A stretch of DNA of 64,000 nucleotides from Dyadobacter sp. UC 10 (GCF_008369915.1 NZ_VSRN01000001.1:3220501-3284500), one strand, 5' to 3'; positions 36,082 to 45,528 are shown, counted from the stretch's first letter. Notes: generated from the letters alone by a model not told the origin. Numbers and translations: made by a program.

Positions 36082-37176
36082 ATGAATGCTTCTTTAGATA
36101 TCCTTCCGCTCAGTAGTTGGATCAATACCGAAGGAAAACCTTTGGTAATCGCAGGGCCTTGCAGTGCAGAGACGGAGGACCAAATGTTAGAAACCGCAAG
36201 CCAGATTAAAGAGGAAGGTTTTGCGCATGTAATCCGTGCCGGTATCTGGAAACCAAGGACTCGTCCCGGAAGTTTTGAAGGTATGGGAGAAGCAGCGTTG
36301 CCCTGGTTGCAGGCTGTCAAAAAAGAGACAGGAATGCCTGTTGCAGTTGAAGTTGCTAACCCGCAGCATATTGAATTGGCACTTAAATATGGTGTGGATA
36401 TTCTTTGGGTAGGCGCTCGCACCACTGTAAACCCGTTTAATGTGCAGGAACTAGCTGACGCATTGAAAGGAGTGGATGTACCTGTTCTTGTTAAAAACCC
36501 TGTTAACCCTGACCTGCAACTTTGGATCGGCGCTTTGGAGCGTTTGAACCAGGCAGGCGTGAAAAAGCTCGGTGCTATCCACAGAGGTTTTTCCAATGCT
36601 CAGGAAACTAAGTTCCGCAATTCTCCGATGTGGAATATCGCAATTGAATTGAAAACGCTTTTCCCTGAATTGCCGGTAATAGGTGATCCGAGCCACATGG
36701 CGGGAAAACGCGCTTACCTATATGAACTTGCGCAGCGCGCTCTGGATTTGCACTATGACGGTTTGATCATCGAATCGCACCGGGATCCTGATAAAGCCTG
36801 GTCTGATGCTTCTCAGCAATTGACTCCTGCTGCATTGGGACAAATGCTGCACGACCTGCACGTTCGGAAAGAATCTTATGGAAGTGACTACCAGTCTCAA
36901 CTGGAAATTATCCGTGGAAAGATTGACCATCTTGATCGTGAAATGCTGGAAACACTGGCGCAACGTATGGCTTTGGTTGAGAAATTGGCCGAATACAAAC
37001 GCGACAACAGCGTAGCTGCTTACCAGGTTGATCGTTTCCGTGAAGTGCTCGAAACACGCGCTGGATGGGGGAAAAGCATGAACTTGTACCCAAATCTGGT
37101 TGATGAACTATTCAAGCTGGTCCACATGGAATCTATCCGTAAGCAGACCGAGGTGATGAACCAGGTTAACGCTTAA
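36082..37176 (+). CDS. Bifunctional DAHP synthase / chorismate mutase
   Basis: A 364-residue fusion at the entry to aromatic amino acid synthesis. Residues 1-265 are a type I-beta DAHP synthase: VIAGPCSAE, RAGIWKPRTRPGSFEG, WVGARTTVNPF, LVKNPVNPD, AIHRGFS, VIGDPSHMAGKR and IESHRDPDKAWSDASQQLTP. Residues 275-364 are an AroQ-type chorismate mutase (IIRGKIDHLDREMLETLAQRMALVEKLAEYK). The mutase usually provides feedback inhibition by prephenate. I start at ATG 36082 since the upstream ATG at 35998 adds 28 non-conserved residues. Confidence 0.95.
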   Translation: MNASLDILPLSSWINTEGKPLVIAGPCSAETEDQMLETASQIKEEGFAHVIRAGIWKPRTRPGSFEGMGEAALPWLQAVKKETGMPVAVEVANPQHIELALKYGVDILWVGARTTVNPFNVQELADALKGVDVPVLVKNPVNPDLQLWIGALERLNQAGVKKLGAIHRGFSNAQETKFRNSPMWNIAIELKTLFPELPVIGDPSHMAGKRAYLYELAQRALDLHYDGLIIESHRDPDKAWSDASQQLTPAALGQMLHDLHVRKESYGSDYQSQLEIIRGKIDHLDREMLETLAQRMALVEKLAEYKRDNSVAAYQVDRFREVLETRAGWGKSMNLYPNLVDELFKLVHMESIRKQTEVMNQVNA

Positions 37177-37193
37177 CGTAACTCTGTTATATG

Positions 37194-37230
37194 CAACAAA
37201 GGCTGTCCAATGGGCAGCCTTTGTTGTTTT
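37194..37230 (+). terminator. Terminator of the DAHP synthase gene
   Basis: CAACAAAGGCTG (37194-37205) pairs with CAGCCTTTGTTG (37215-37226) around a nine-base loop, followed by TTTT. Confidence 0.88.
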
Positions 37231-37236
37231 AGGTAA

Positions 37237-37881
37237 TCATAACCTTTTCATTTTTAATACTTTCTTTATCTCTGCTGCCCAAATCTCGTAGGCTTTTTCA
37301 TTCAAATGCGTCTTATCAAAAGCGAATTCAGGTTTGAGACCAGTTGAATCGGCTATCTGCGGGTTCATGTCAATGTAGGTGATACGGTGTTCTTTGCAAT
37401 ATTCCACTAGAAACCGATTTAATTCCACTACTTCTGCCTTGCTGGCAGGATCATTTTGTTCAAACATTGTAAGCGTCACGACCGGGACAATCCCGTTTTT
37501 CTGGATTGTTTCGAGCAGTAACCTGAAATTCGCCTGGATCTTTTCCTGAGACACGCCCACTGTTATATCATTGATCCCGCCTTCCAGAAAACAAATCTTA
37601 GGCTGCAAATCCACTACGTGCGTTTTGATCAATTGGACAAAATGATATGTGCACAGCCCAGGTAATCCATTGTTCATCACGTCTGTCCTGCCAAGCAGCT
37701 CCACCCACTTTCCCTGCGCTGTAATTGAATTACCATACATAACGATCTGAGGGTTTCCTTTCATTGATACAAATCGTTGGAAAATCTTGTCGCGGTAAAT
37801 GTATGCGGTCGCTAAAAAGAGTGTAATCAGGAGCACATTAAGTGCAAGTGAAGCTTTATATAACCTTCTGTAACTCATCAT
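37237..37881 (-). CDS. SGNH/GDSL-family hydrolase, membrane-anchored
   Basis: A 214-residue protein with one N-terminal hydrophobic anchor or uncleaved signal (about 9-28) and an SGNH fold: block I VMYGNSIT, block II NNGLPG, block III EGGINDI and block V DKTHLN. The family catalyses hydrolysis of esters such as acetyl groups on sugars. Block I reads GNS rather than GDS: the Ser is kept and the Asp is replaced by Asn. It begins three bases after the tdk stop, so it is co-transcribed with tdk. Confidence 0.85.
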   Translation of the reverse strand: MMSYRRLYKASLALNVLLITLFLATAYIYRDKIFQRFVSMKGNPQIVMYGNSITAQGKWVELLGRTDVMNNGLPGLCTYHFVQLIKTHVVDLQPKICFLEGGINDITVGVSQEKIQANFRLLLETIQKNGIVPVVTLTMFEQNDPASKAEVVELNRFLVEYCKEHRITYIDMNPQIADSTGLKPEFAFDKTHLNEKAYEIWAAEIKKVLKMKRL

Positions 37882-37884
37882 AAT

Positions 37885-38481
37885 TTATGGCAAATAGGCT
37901 TTGTCGCCCAGGTTGAAGCACCTTCTGCACCTCGCCTCGTAATGTTCTGTTTCGCCCAGCAAAACCCGCTCGCTTGACGGAGAAATGCGATAGGAGTGAG
38001 ATGCAACCTCTCCGCAAACCATGCAAATCGCGTGCACCTTGGTCACATATTCTGAAATAGCCATCAGCTGAGGCATGCAACCAAAAGGTTTGCCCAGGTA
38101 ATCCATATCAAGGCCTGTAACGATAACCCGTTTTCCGGCATTAGCCAACGCATCGCATACTTCAACGATCTTGTCGTCAAAAAACTGCGCTTCGTCGAGT
38201 CCTACCACTTCGCAACTTTCCGCCAATTGCGCAATTTCAAGCGCCGTTTTGACGGGAATAGAGCGGATCGAATTGTCATTATGAGAAACAATGTTCTCAT
38301 CGTGGTATCGTTTATCGAGTGCCGGTTTAAAAATCTGTATCCTTTGCCGGGCGATCTTGGCGCGGTTCAGTCTGCGGATCAGTTCTTCCGTTTTACCGGA
38401 AAACATCGAGCCGCAAATGACTTCGATCCAACCGGTTTTCGGACCCTGACTTTCTCTTTTATGGGATGGTTCTACGAACAT
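37885..38481 (-). CDS. tdk: Thymidine kinase (type II)
   Basis: A 198-residue salvage enzyme phosphorylating thymidine. P-loop GSMFSGKT (about residues 24-31), VVGLDEAQFFD with the catalytic Glu, GLDMDYLGKPFG lasso region, and four zinc-binding cysteines in CMVC and CRRC. I take the ATG at 38481 (MFVEPSHKR); a TTG 11 codons upstream is also in frame. It is followed at once by the SGNH hydrolase gene. Confidence 0.95.
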   Translation of the reverse strand: MFVEPSHKRESQGPKTGWIEVICGSMFSGKTEELIRRLNRAKIARQRIQIFKPALDKRYHDENIVSHNDNSIRSIPVKTALEIAQLAESCEVVGLDEAQFFDDKIVEVCDALANAGKRVIVTGLDMDYLGKPFGCMPQLMAISEYVTKVHAICMVCGEVASHSYRISPSSERVLLGETEHYEARCRRCFNLGDKAYLP

Positions 38482-38583
38482 CTTTGGCGTCGGATTGACC
38501 TGCGGGCAAGCCAATTTTGATTATATTTACAAAGCAAACATATTTTTTTTAAACACGATCGTTATCAAAAGCTCATATTCCTT

Positions 38584-39690
38584 ATGCCGGATAATTTGAA
38601 TTCAAACGCCCTTAACCAATATGCCGCCAGGTTCACAACGACAGTCCTGAATGAGGTGTACAAATCGCAGAATGCTATTAATGGGGCTATTTTATTGAAG
38701 CTGACGCCAGTAAGGCAGGTGAATCTCGGAATTTTGAACCGGTTATTCGAAGCCTGGAAAAGTAATGCAGAATCTTTTCGCAGCCCCTACTTTGACTTTT
38801 CGAATGATGAGGTAAAGCGTGCGCTGGAAGAATTTATGAACACCGCTTCTCAACATATTTCGGTAAAGCGTACTGACCTGGAACCGTTGCTTTCCGAATC
38901 TGTGAAGGAGGCACTGAAGCTATTACTTACTCCGGCCATTTACTTCGAGGAGAAGATCAGGGCAGTTCCGGAAGCAGAGTTTACGCAGGAGAGAGCAGAG
39001 CAGATATTAAAGTACACGCATATTCACAGGGGTATCGCTGAGGCAATGCTTGGAAGGCTGACCGACAGTGGTTCTGATTCCGTTTACCAAACACAGGCAG
39101 TAAGCTGGCTTTATGAATTGAAAGATAATGCAGATCTGATCGATGATGTGGATACGCATTTGATGCAGTTTGCGGATGTATTTCCGATCAATATCAACGA
39201 AATCAGGATACAAGAACCAAGTAAGCCGCTGGTGGGCAACAAAAATGAGTCGAAATCATTCTTCGATTCTGCGTTTAATGAGTTGGAGGAAGTTGCTCCT
39301 AAAACAACGCCTCCACGCGCTGAACCGGTTTCGGTTATAATTGGTGATATTGTAAAAAAGGCGACGACCGTTGAAAGCGAGTCTTTAAATAACCGTTTCA
39401 AGGTCGATATTCCGAAGCCGGGCGACGATAAATCTTATGGAAGCGTTCCGTTCAAAGTAGAGAGCATAGCCACTTCCATTCCCTTAGGCCAGCGGTTTAT
39501 GTTCGTCAATCAGCTTTTCGATAAAAACAGCGAACATTTCGACAAAGCAATCTATGAGTTGGATGCCGTGAAAAGTTTTGAAGAGGCTGAGAACCTGATC
39601 TGGCACCGGTACGCTTCAAAATATGCGTGGGATGTCAATGGAGAGGCAGTAACTGCCCTGCTCGCGATTGTGAAAAGGAAATTCGCCTGA
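38584..39690 (+). CDS. Uncharacterised protein, probably cytoplasmic
   Basis: A 368-residue protein without signal peptide or membrane segment. Residues 1-190 are mainly helical (NQYAARFTTTVLNEVYKSQ, TERAEQILKYTHIHRGIAEAML-like), 205-285 are a low-complexity, partly disordered linker, and 285-368 form a compact conserved-looking end (PLGQRFMFVNQLFDKNSEHFDKAIYELDAVKSFEEAENLIWHRYASKYAWD). I recognise no enzyme or binding motif. Downstream is a terminator whose arm enters the convergent lyase gene. The tdk gene is divergent, 102 bases upstream. Confidence 0.75.
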   Translation: MPDNLNSNALNQYAARFTTTVLNEVYKSQNAINGAILLKLTPVRQVNLGILNRLFEAWKSNAESFRSPYFDFSNDEVKRALEEFMNTASQHISVKRTDLEPLLSESVKEALKLLLTPAIYFEEKIRAVPEAEFTQERAEQILKYTHIHRGIAEAMLGRLTDSGSDSVYQTQAVSWLYELKDNADLIDDVDTHLMQFADVFPININEIRIQEPSKPLVGNKNESKSFFDSAFNELEEVAPKTTPPRAEPVSVIIGDIVKKATTVESESLNNRFKVDIPKPGDDKSYGSVPFKVESIATSIPLGQRFMFVNQLFDKNSEHFDKAIYELDAVKSFEEAENLIWHRYASKYAWDVNGEAVTALLAIVKRKFA

Positions 39691-39705
39691 GACTTAATAG
39701 AATGA

Positions 39706-39748
39706 AGCAATTCTCCTGGCTGTCCTGGTCAGGAGAATTGCTGTTTTT
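39706..39748 (+). terminator. Terminator of the 38.6 kb gene, entering the lyase coding region
   Basis: AGCAATTCTCCTG (39706-39718) pairs perfectly with CAGGAGAATTGCT (39730-39742) and is followed by GTTTTT. The right arm lies in the last codons of the convergent HMG-CoA lyase gene, whose stop is at 39729-39731. Confidence 0.88.
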
Positions 39749-40589
39749 GTACCAGCTGTAAAAACATGGTGCGGGCGAGCAATAATGCATCAGTATTAAG
39801 ATGAACGGAACTTCCCTGCTCGTTCGCAAAATCAACCAGGTGTTCTGTCGGCATATTTCCTACGAGGTCATTTTGCGCCATCGGGCAGCCGCCGTAGCCC
39901 AGCAGCGCTCCATCGAACCGGCGACAACCTGACTGATAGGCGGCTTCAATTTTATTTCTCCATTGATCGGGTACAGTGTGAAAATGGGCACCAAATTCCA
40001 AATCCGGGGAACCAGGGATCAGTTGTGCGAAGAGAGCACTGATATCTTCGGATTTAGCTAATCCAACCGTGTCGGCAAGTGAAAATACCCTGACGCCCAG
40101 CTTTACTAATTTTTCTACCCAATCCATTACAATTGCCGGTTCCCATGGATCACCATAAGGATTTCCAAACCCCATTGAAATATAGATAACCACCTGCTTT
40201 TTACTTATCAAAGCAACTTCACAAATACGCTTCACCCGCTCCACTGATTCGGCGATAGAAGCATTTGTGTTGCGCAGCTGGAAGGTTTCTGAAATAGAGA
40301 AAGGATAACCAAGGTGGGTAATCTGTTCAAAGCGACACGCTTCTGCGGCCCCACGCTCGTTGGCTACAATTGCGAGCAGTTTGGTTTTCGATTGCGCAAC
40401 ATCCAGTTGATTAAGCAACGATGCGGTGTCGCTCACCTGCGGCATTGCTTTCGCGGAAACAAAGCTTCCAAAGTCGATCGTATCAAACCCTACTTTCAGC
40501 AACTGATTAATGTAAGCAGCCTTTTGATTCGTAGGAATGAAAGGATGAAAGCCTTGCCAGGCATCGCGTGGGCATTCGATGATTTTCAA
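39729..40589 (-). CDS. Hydroxymethylglutaryl-CoA lyase
   Basis: A 286-residue TIM-barrel lyase that cleaves HMG-CoA to acetoacetate and acetyl-CoA at the end of leucine breakdown. Family residues: Arg-Asp in ECPRDAWQG, Asp/Glu-lined barrel with DFGSFVS, His pair in FGAHFHTVPDQW, and the catalytic Cys loop GYGGCPMAQNDLVGNMPTE. The N-terminal motif differs from the common RDGLQ. Next upstream on this strand is a homopurine inverted repeat, then the epimerase end. Confidence 0.9.
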   Translation of the reverse strand: MKIIECPRDAWQGFHPFIPTNQKAAYINQLLKVGFDTIDFGSFVSAKAMPQVSDTASLLNQLDVAQSKTKLLAIVANERGAAEACRFEQITHLGYPFSISETFQLRNTNASIAESVERVKRICEVALISKKQVVIYISMGFGNPYGDPWEPAIVMDWVEKLVKLGVRVFSLADTVGLAKSEDISALFAQLIPGSPDLEFGAHFHTVPDQWRNKIEAAYQSGCRRFDGALLGYGGCPMAQNDLVGNMPTEHLVDFANEQGSSVHLNTDALLLARTMFLQLVQKQQFS

Positions 40590-40602
40590 TGTGTCGTTGA
40601 TT

Positions 40603-40728
40603 AGGGGAGGAAGGAGGAAGGGAGGATGGAGGAAGGGAAAAAAGGGAAGGAAATAAATAGCGAAACCTTCCTTTTCTCCTTCCTCCCTTTCTCCCTTTCT
40701 CCTTCCTCCATTCTCCCCCTTCCTCCTT
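40603..40728. repeat. Homopurine/homopyrimidine inverted repeat, copy 1
   Basis: Purine-only arm at about 40603-40653 and pyrimidine-only arm at about 40666-40728 face each other across a short loop (TAAATAGCGAAAC). The arms pair imperfectly over roughly 45 bases. The right arm runs into the stop codon of the epimerase gene. It contains the 17-mer AAGGGAGGATGGAGGAA (40618-40634), which recurs in the copy near 52 kb. Confidence 0.85.
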
Positions 40729-41788
40729 ATTTCAATATCGGTGCCAAATCGGCTTCGTTTTCCTGTAGCCAGGCTGTGATTTCTTCGACAATCTGCCGGA
40801 TGCCGATTTCCGGTTTCCAGCCTGTCAATGCAGTTACCCTCGTATTATCAGTTACGTACAAACGTATATCCGCTGTCCGGTTTTCGGGTACAACTTTGAT
40901 CGGGATCGTTTTGCCGGTCACTTCCTGACAAATTTTCGTTAGTTCCTGTAAGGATGCGCTACTTTGCAATCCGCCGCCCGCATTTAGTATCTCGCCATTT
41001 ACTTTTTCCAAATTGTGCAACTGCCAGTCGATCAGTCTGTAAAGGTCTGCTACATGCAGCATGTCACGGATTTGCTTACCCGTTCCACCGTAACCAAAGT
41101 ACCCCAGCTGTTGCTCAAAATAGTGTTTGGCAATCCATAAAACCATAACTCCCTGGTCAACCTTGCCCATTTGCCACGGACCGGTGATCACGCCGCAGCG
41201 ATTGATGACCGTTTTAAGATTATAAAATTCATTGTACTCCTGAATAATCAGCTCCGAGGCGAGCTTGGTGGTTCCATAAAGCGAACGCGCGCCATTCAGT
41301 GGAAAATCTTCTGCAATACCTTTGGACGAAACGCCCGGAACGGGTTGTTCGTCAGACAATGCAAACCTCGTTTCCTCCTCAACAAAATTCAGCGTTTCGA
41401 TGGTTTTGATCGGATACACGCGGCTCGTCGAAAGAAATATGAAACCGGCCTTGTGCTTCAAAGCATAATTGAGGCAATTGACCGTTCCGACCAGATTGGT
41501 ATTGATCAGATAATCAGGTGTTCCATCAAGTCCAGCAAGTACTGATGGTTCAGCAGATGCTTCTATAACAGTATCGACTGCCGGTATCGCGTCGAAATCT
41601 TCTTTATTTCTGATATCACCATGAACAAACTCTACGCCGTGCTTTTTCAGCCGGCTGATATTGAGCTCGGATCCGCGACGTTTCAGATTATCAAGTGCAA
41701 ATACCTGATAATCAGGATAATTTATTTTTAAAGAAATGGCCAGCGCCGACCCGACAAAACCTGCTCCTCCGGTGATTAAAATTTTCAT
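40727..41788 (-). CDS. NAD-dependent sugar-nucleotide epimerase, CDP-paratose 2-epimerase-like
   Basis: A 353-residue extended SDR. Rossmann motif ITGGAGFVGSALA, DNLKRRGSELNISRL, HGDIRNKEDF, FLSTSRVYP with the active Ser, and the catalytic YGTTK pair; RCGVITGPWQMGKVDQGVMVLWI and GTGKQIRDMLHVADLYRLI resemble CDP-paratose/tyvelose epimerases (RfbE type). The start at 41788 (MKILITGGAG) matches the family. There are no neighbouring glycosyltransferases, so the exact sugar is unknown. Confidence 0.82.
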   Translation of the reverse strand: MKILITGGAGFVGSALAISLKINYPDYQVFALDNLKRRGSELNISRLKKHGVEFVHGDIRNKEDFDAIPAVDTVIEASAEPSVLAGLDGTPDYLINTNLVGTVNCLNYALKHKAGFIFLSTSRVYPIKTIETLNFVEEETRFALSDEQPVPGVSSKGIAEDFPLNGARSLYGTTKLASELIIQEYNEFYNLKTVINRCGVITGPWQMGKVDQGVMVLWIAKHYFEQQLGYFGYGGTGKQIRDMLHVADLYRLIDWQLHNLEKVNGEILNAGGGLQSSASLQELTKICQEVTGKTIPIKVVPENRTADIRLYVTDNTRVTALTGWKPEIGIRQIVEEITAWLQENEADLAPILK

Positions 41789-42037
41789 AAAGGTTTTTTG
41801 AAGTGAACTGAATGTGTGGAATTCCAGTAAAGCCAAAGTTAGGATATTCCCGAAAAACGGGTAACCATCAGCAGGAATTTTATAATTAAATCTTCTTTAA
41901 AATTCATCTGATGCATATATGTAAATAAATGTATTATCCTTGAAGTATGTAACTCACGATCACTTCTTTAAATACTTGGCCCCGGGATTGCAACAAGTGA
42001 ACATGTTTTCGTAGTATTGACCTTAAAAATTTCGTGC

Positions 42038-42760
42038 ATGTCGCATTATACCTTTGTGTTTTTTCTGATCACTGGCTGCACCGGTATATCCTTTGGGCAG
42101 GCAACAACCGCCAGCATAGCCGCACCGGAAGCCTATCCCGTTTCGATATACAAGGAAGCGACCGCGCAATCTCAAAACCTCTACAACGGGCGGCAGTATT
42201 ACGTATATGATGCCAGAAGCGAAGAACATCAGTTTTTCAACGATAGAAAATGGCGAAAAGGAGTTGTCAGATATGATGAACAGCAATTTGACAGCATTCC
42301 GATGATATATGATATTTTCCGGGACGAGCTGGTTGTTAAGCATTTCAATGGCGACCATTTGCTGCTGCAGTCCGAGAAGGTAGATTTTTTCATGCTCGAC
42401 GACCACAATTTTGTCCGCATGGAATCAGGGAAGGATATTAATCCGCAAATGCGTACAGGATTTTATGACATTCTTTACGATGGCAAATCGCGCACGATCG
42501 TCCGAAGGGCTAAACAGCGACAGGAAAAGATTGTAGACAAGCGTGTGATCGCCCTTTATCCTCAAAAGAGCTTTTTCTACATACTCAAAGACGGCAAATA
42601 CCACGCTTCGCAGACAAAAAAGGCGGTTTTAAATCTTTTTCCTGAACATAAAAAAGAGCTGCGAAAGGCACTGCGGGACGGCAAGCTCAGATTCAGGAAG
42701 CAGAAAGACCTGGCCATTGCCAAAATGGTGTCCATTCACGACGAATTAGCCAAGCCATGA
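42038..42760 (+). CDS. Uncharacterised secreted protein, first gene of TonB-receptor operon
   Basis: A 240-residue protein with a signal peptide (about 1-21, MSHYTFVFFLITGCTGISFG). The mature part is rich in aromatic and charged residues (YNGRQYYVYDARSEEHQFFNDRKWRKG; DDHNFVRMESGKDINPQMRTGFYDILYDGKSRTIVRRAKQR) and looks like an all-beta repeat followed by a helical Lys-rich end. No family recognised. The stop overlaps the start of the TonB-receptor gene (ATGA), so the two are translationally coupled. Confidence 0.8.
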   Translation: MSHYTFVFFLITGCTGISFGQATTASIAAPEAYPVSIYKEATAQSQNLYNGRQYYVYDARSEEHQFFNDRKWRKGVVRYDEQQFDSIPMIYDIFRDELVVKHFNGDHLLLQSEKVDFFMLDDHNFVRMESGKDINPQMRTGFYDILYDGKSRTIVRRAKQRQEKIVDKRVIALYPQKSFFYILKDGKYHASQTKKAVLNLFPEHKKELRKALRDGKLRFRKQKDLAIAKMVSIHDELAKP

Positions 42761-45528
42761 AAATACTTCTACCATTAATTCTTTCGGCAAGCCTTGTTTT
42801 TCTTTCCAACCTGGTCCTGGGACAGGGAACTGCTGAAAAAAAGATTACAGTTCAGCTTGATTCAGCAAGGTTCGGAGATTTTGTGAAGCAGGTCGAAGCA
42901 CAAACCGGGTACTATTTTTATTACGATGCGACGCGGTTCGATAGCCTTACCCTTGACTTGAAGGTCGAGAACCTTACGATCCGGGAAGTGCTCGATCAGG
43001 TTTTCAGAGGTTCGGAATTCGAATATGCGATAGATGCTCAAAAAAGGATCTTTATTACCCAGGGGCCGAAGATTATCACGCAGCTGGTGCCGGGTATTTT
43101 CGAACCGGACAGAGCCAGCGATAACGACTCAATAGCATATGTAGGTCCCGGGGACGACGCGAAAGAAAAGTTACTATCGACCGCCGAAAGCAAAGTGCAC
43201 GATATCGGCATCCGGAAACACAGGATCACGCCCGGAAACTCTACCATCACAGGATATGTACGAAATGCGGTGACTGGCGAGCCGGTTATCGGTGCCGCGG
43301 TATTTATTGCTTCGCCTTCTATCGGGGTCACTACTGACGCACTCGGTTTCTATGCGCTCACTATTCCCCGCGGCAAGCAGATTCTCAGGATCAGGAGCAC
43401 TGGAATGCGTGAAACCCAGCGGCAGGTAATACTTTATTCGGATGGAAAGCTGGACATTGAAATGCGCGAAAGCGTAATCGCCCTGAAAGAGGTTTCGGTA
43501 AAAGCAGGAATGGATAAAAACGTGGTAGGCACGCAAATGGGAACGGTAAAACTCACCATTAAAAACCTGAAACAGGTGCCGACCGTATTTGGAGAAACCG
43601 ACCTGCTGCGTACTGTATTAACGATACCGGGAATCAAATCAGTTGGTGAAAATAGTACCGGATTGAACGTTCGCGGCGGCTCGACGGATCAGAATCTGAT
43701 TCAGTACAACGACGCGGTGATTTATAATCCATCCCACCTTTTTGGTTTTTTCTCCGCATTTAACCCTGATGTACTGAAAGATGTTGAATTGTATAAAAGT
43801 ACGATCCCTTCAAAATTTGGCGGCAGGCTGTCTTCTGTGCTCGATATCAACAGCCGGGACGGTAATAAAAAGAAATTTGTCGCGTCGGGGGGAATTGGGT
43901 TGGTGACCGGGCGATTGACCCTTGAAGGCCCGCTTATTAAAGATAAAACTTCCTTTTTACTCGGTGGCCGGTCAACCTATTCGAATTGGGTTATCAAGGC
44001 GCTTGATAATGAAAATTATAACAAAAGCTCTGCGTCTTTCTATGATGTAAACCTGAATATCAGTCATGAAATCAATGAAAAAAACAGTTTGTTCCTGACT
44101 GGCTACATCAGCGACGACCGGTTTAAACTTGCGGGAGATACGCTCTACAATTACCAGAACCAGCTCGCTTCCCTGAAATGGAAGCATACTTTTAATACCA
44201 GATTATACGGAGTACTCACCGCCTCCCACAGCAAATACCAGTACGGAATGGAGGCCGAGGGTTTACCGCTGAATGCATTTGACCTTAAATTCGACATCAA
44301 TCAATCCAATTTCAAGGCCGATTTCAGCTATTCCTTAAATCCCAGACATACGTTGGAATTCGGTTTGAGCAGTATTTATTATAAGCTGCATCCCGGATCC
44401 TTCCAGCCGAGGGGAAGCCAGTCGCTGATCGTTCCTGACGAATTGCAGGCAGAGCAGGCAGTGGAAAGCGCCATTTACCTGGAAGACAAATTTGAAGTTA
44501 ATCCGAGGTTATCAATCTCCGCAGGGATCAGGTATTCCTTCTTTCAGTATCTGGGGCCAAGAAATGTAAATACCTATGTGCCCGGCCTGCCGATCGACTA
44601 TATCTACCAGAACGGTGTGAAAGAATATAAGTCCGGGAAGAACATTAAAACATATGGAGGCCCGGAATATCGTGCGTCGGTGCGTTACAGCGTGTTTGAC
44701 AACCTTTCACTGAAAGTCAGCTACAATACATTAAGGCAATACATTCACTTGCTGACAAACACGATGACCATTTCTCCGACTGATATCTGGAAGTTGAGCG
44801 ATCCGTACATTAAACCCCAGATCGGTGACCAGTTTTCACTGGGACTTTACCGCAATTTCAGGGGAAATAAAATAGAAGTCTCGCTAGAAGGTTATTACAA
44901 AAACATCCAGAACTTCCTCGATTACAAAGGCGGTGATTCGCTGATCATGAACCACAATATCGAAGCAGCCGTATTGAATACAAAAGCGAAAGCTTACGGA
45001 GTGGAATTTATGATTAAGAAAATGACCGGCAAGCTGAATGGTTGGCTAGGTTATACCTACGCGAGAACATTGCTCCGGGCTGTTGACCGCGAGTCACCCG
45101 ACGCGCCCAATGACGGTAATTTCTACCCGAGCAATTATGACAAGCCGCACGATTTTACGCTGATTTCCAATTATCGGTTCTCACACCGTTTCAGTCTGTC
45201 ATTCAATTTTACTTACAGCACGGGAAGGCCCTACACGCCGCCGATCGGGAAATACTTGATTGACGGTGCCCAGCGGGTGTATTATGCAGACAGGAACCAG
45301 TTCAGAATCCCTGATTACTATCGCACCGACCTTGCTATGAATATTGAAGGAAACCATAAAGTCAAAAAGCTGGCGCACAGCTCGTGGACTGTGGCGGTTT
45401 ATAATCTTTTTGGAAGAAAAAATCCGACCTCAGTTTATTTCCAGACGGTCGGAGGCAGGGTTAATGGTTACCAGCTTTCCATTTTCGGACAGCCGATCCC
45501 TACGATTACCTACAATTTCAGATTTTAA
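42757..45528 (+). CDS. TonB-dependent receptor with STN and carboxypeptidase-like domains
   Basis: A 923-residue outer-membrane transporter. In order: signal peptide (1-22), STN domain (about 28-105, VQLDSARFGDFVKQVEAQTGYYFYYD), a linker, a CarboxypepD_reg-like domain (about 164-245, TGYVRNAVTGEPVIGAAVFI), the plug (about 260-375, LNVRGGSTDQNLIQYNDAVIYNPSHLFGFFSAFNPD) and a barrel to the C-terminus, which ends in NFRF. An STN domain usually signals to an anti-sigma factor, yet no ECF sigma/anti-sigma pair is nearby. No SusD partner is present; a DUF4249 lipoprotein follows instead. Confidence 0.93.
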   Translation: MKILLPLILSASLVFLSNLVLGQGTAEKKITVQLDSARFGDFVKQVEAQTGYYFYYDATRFDSLTLDLKVENLTIREVLDQVFRGSEFEYAIDAQKRIFITQGPKIITQLVPGIFEPDRASDNDSIAYVGPGDDAKEKLLSTAESKVHDIGIRKHRITPGNSTITGYVRNAVTGEPVIGAAVFIASPSIGVTTDALGFYALTIPRGKQILRIRSTGMRETQRQVILYSDGKLDIEMRESVIALKEVSVKAGMDKNVVGTQMGTVKLTIKNLKQVPTVFGETDLLRTVLTIPGIKSVGENSTGLNVRGGSTDQNLIQYNDAVIYNPSHLFGFFSAFNPDVLKDVELYKSTIPSKFGGRLSSVLDINSRDGNKKKFVASGGIGLVTGRLTLEGPLIKDKTSFLLGGRSTYSNWVIKALDNENYNKSSASFYDVNLNISHEINEKNSLFLTGYISDDRFKLAGDTLYNYQNQLASLKWKHTFNTRLYGVLTASHSKYQYGMEAEGLPLNAFDLKFDINQSNFKADFSYSLNPRHTLEFGLSSIYYKLHPGSFQPRGSQSLIVPDELQAEQAVESAIYLEDKFEVNPRLSISAGIRYSFFQYLGPRNVNTYVPGLPIDYIYQNGVKEYKSGKNIKTYGGPEYRASVRYSVFDNLSLKVSYNTLRQYIHLLTNTMTISPTDIWKLSDPYIKPQIGDQFSLGLYRNFRGNKIEVSLEGYYKNIQNFLDYKGGDSLIMNHNIEAAVLNTKAKAYGVEFMIKKMTGKLNGWLGYTYARTLLRAVDRESPDAPNDGNFYPSNYDKPHDFTLISNYRFSHRFSLSFNFTYSTGRPYTPPIGKYLIDGAQRVYYADRNQFRIPDYYRTDLAMNIEGNHKVKKLAHSSWTVAVYNLFGRKNPTSVYFQTVGGRVNGYQLSIFGQPIPTITYNFRF

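Noticed and set aside
40603-40728. Homopurine inverted repeat considered as an ordinary Rho-independent terminator
   Set aside because: No GC-rich stem followed by a T tract on either strand; arms are entirely purine or pyrimidine.
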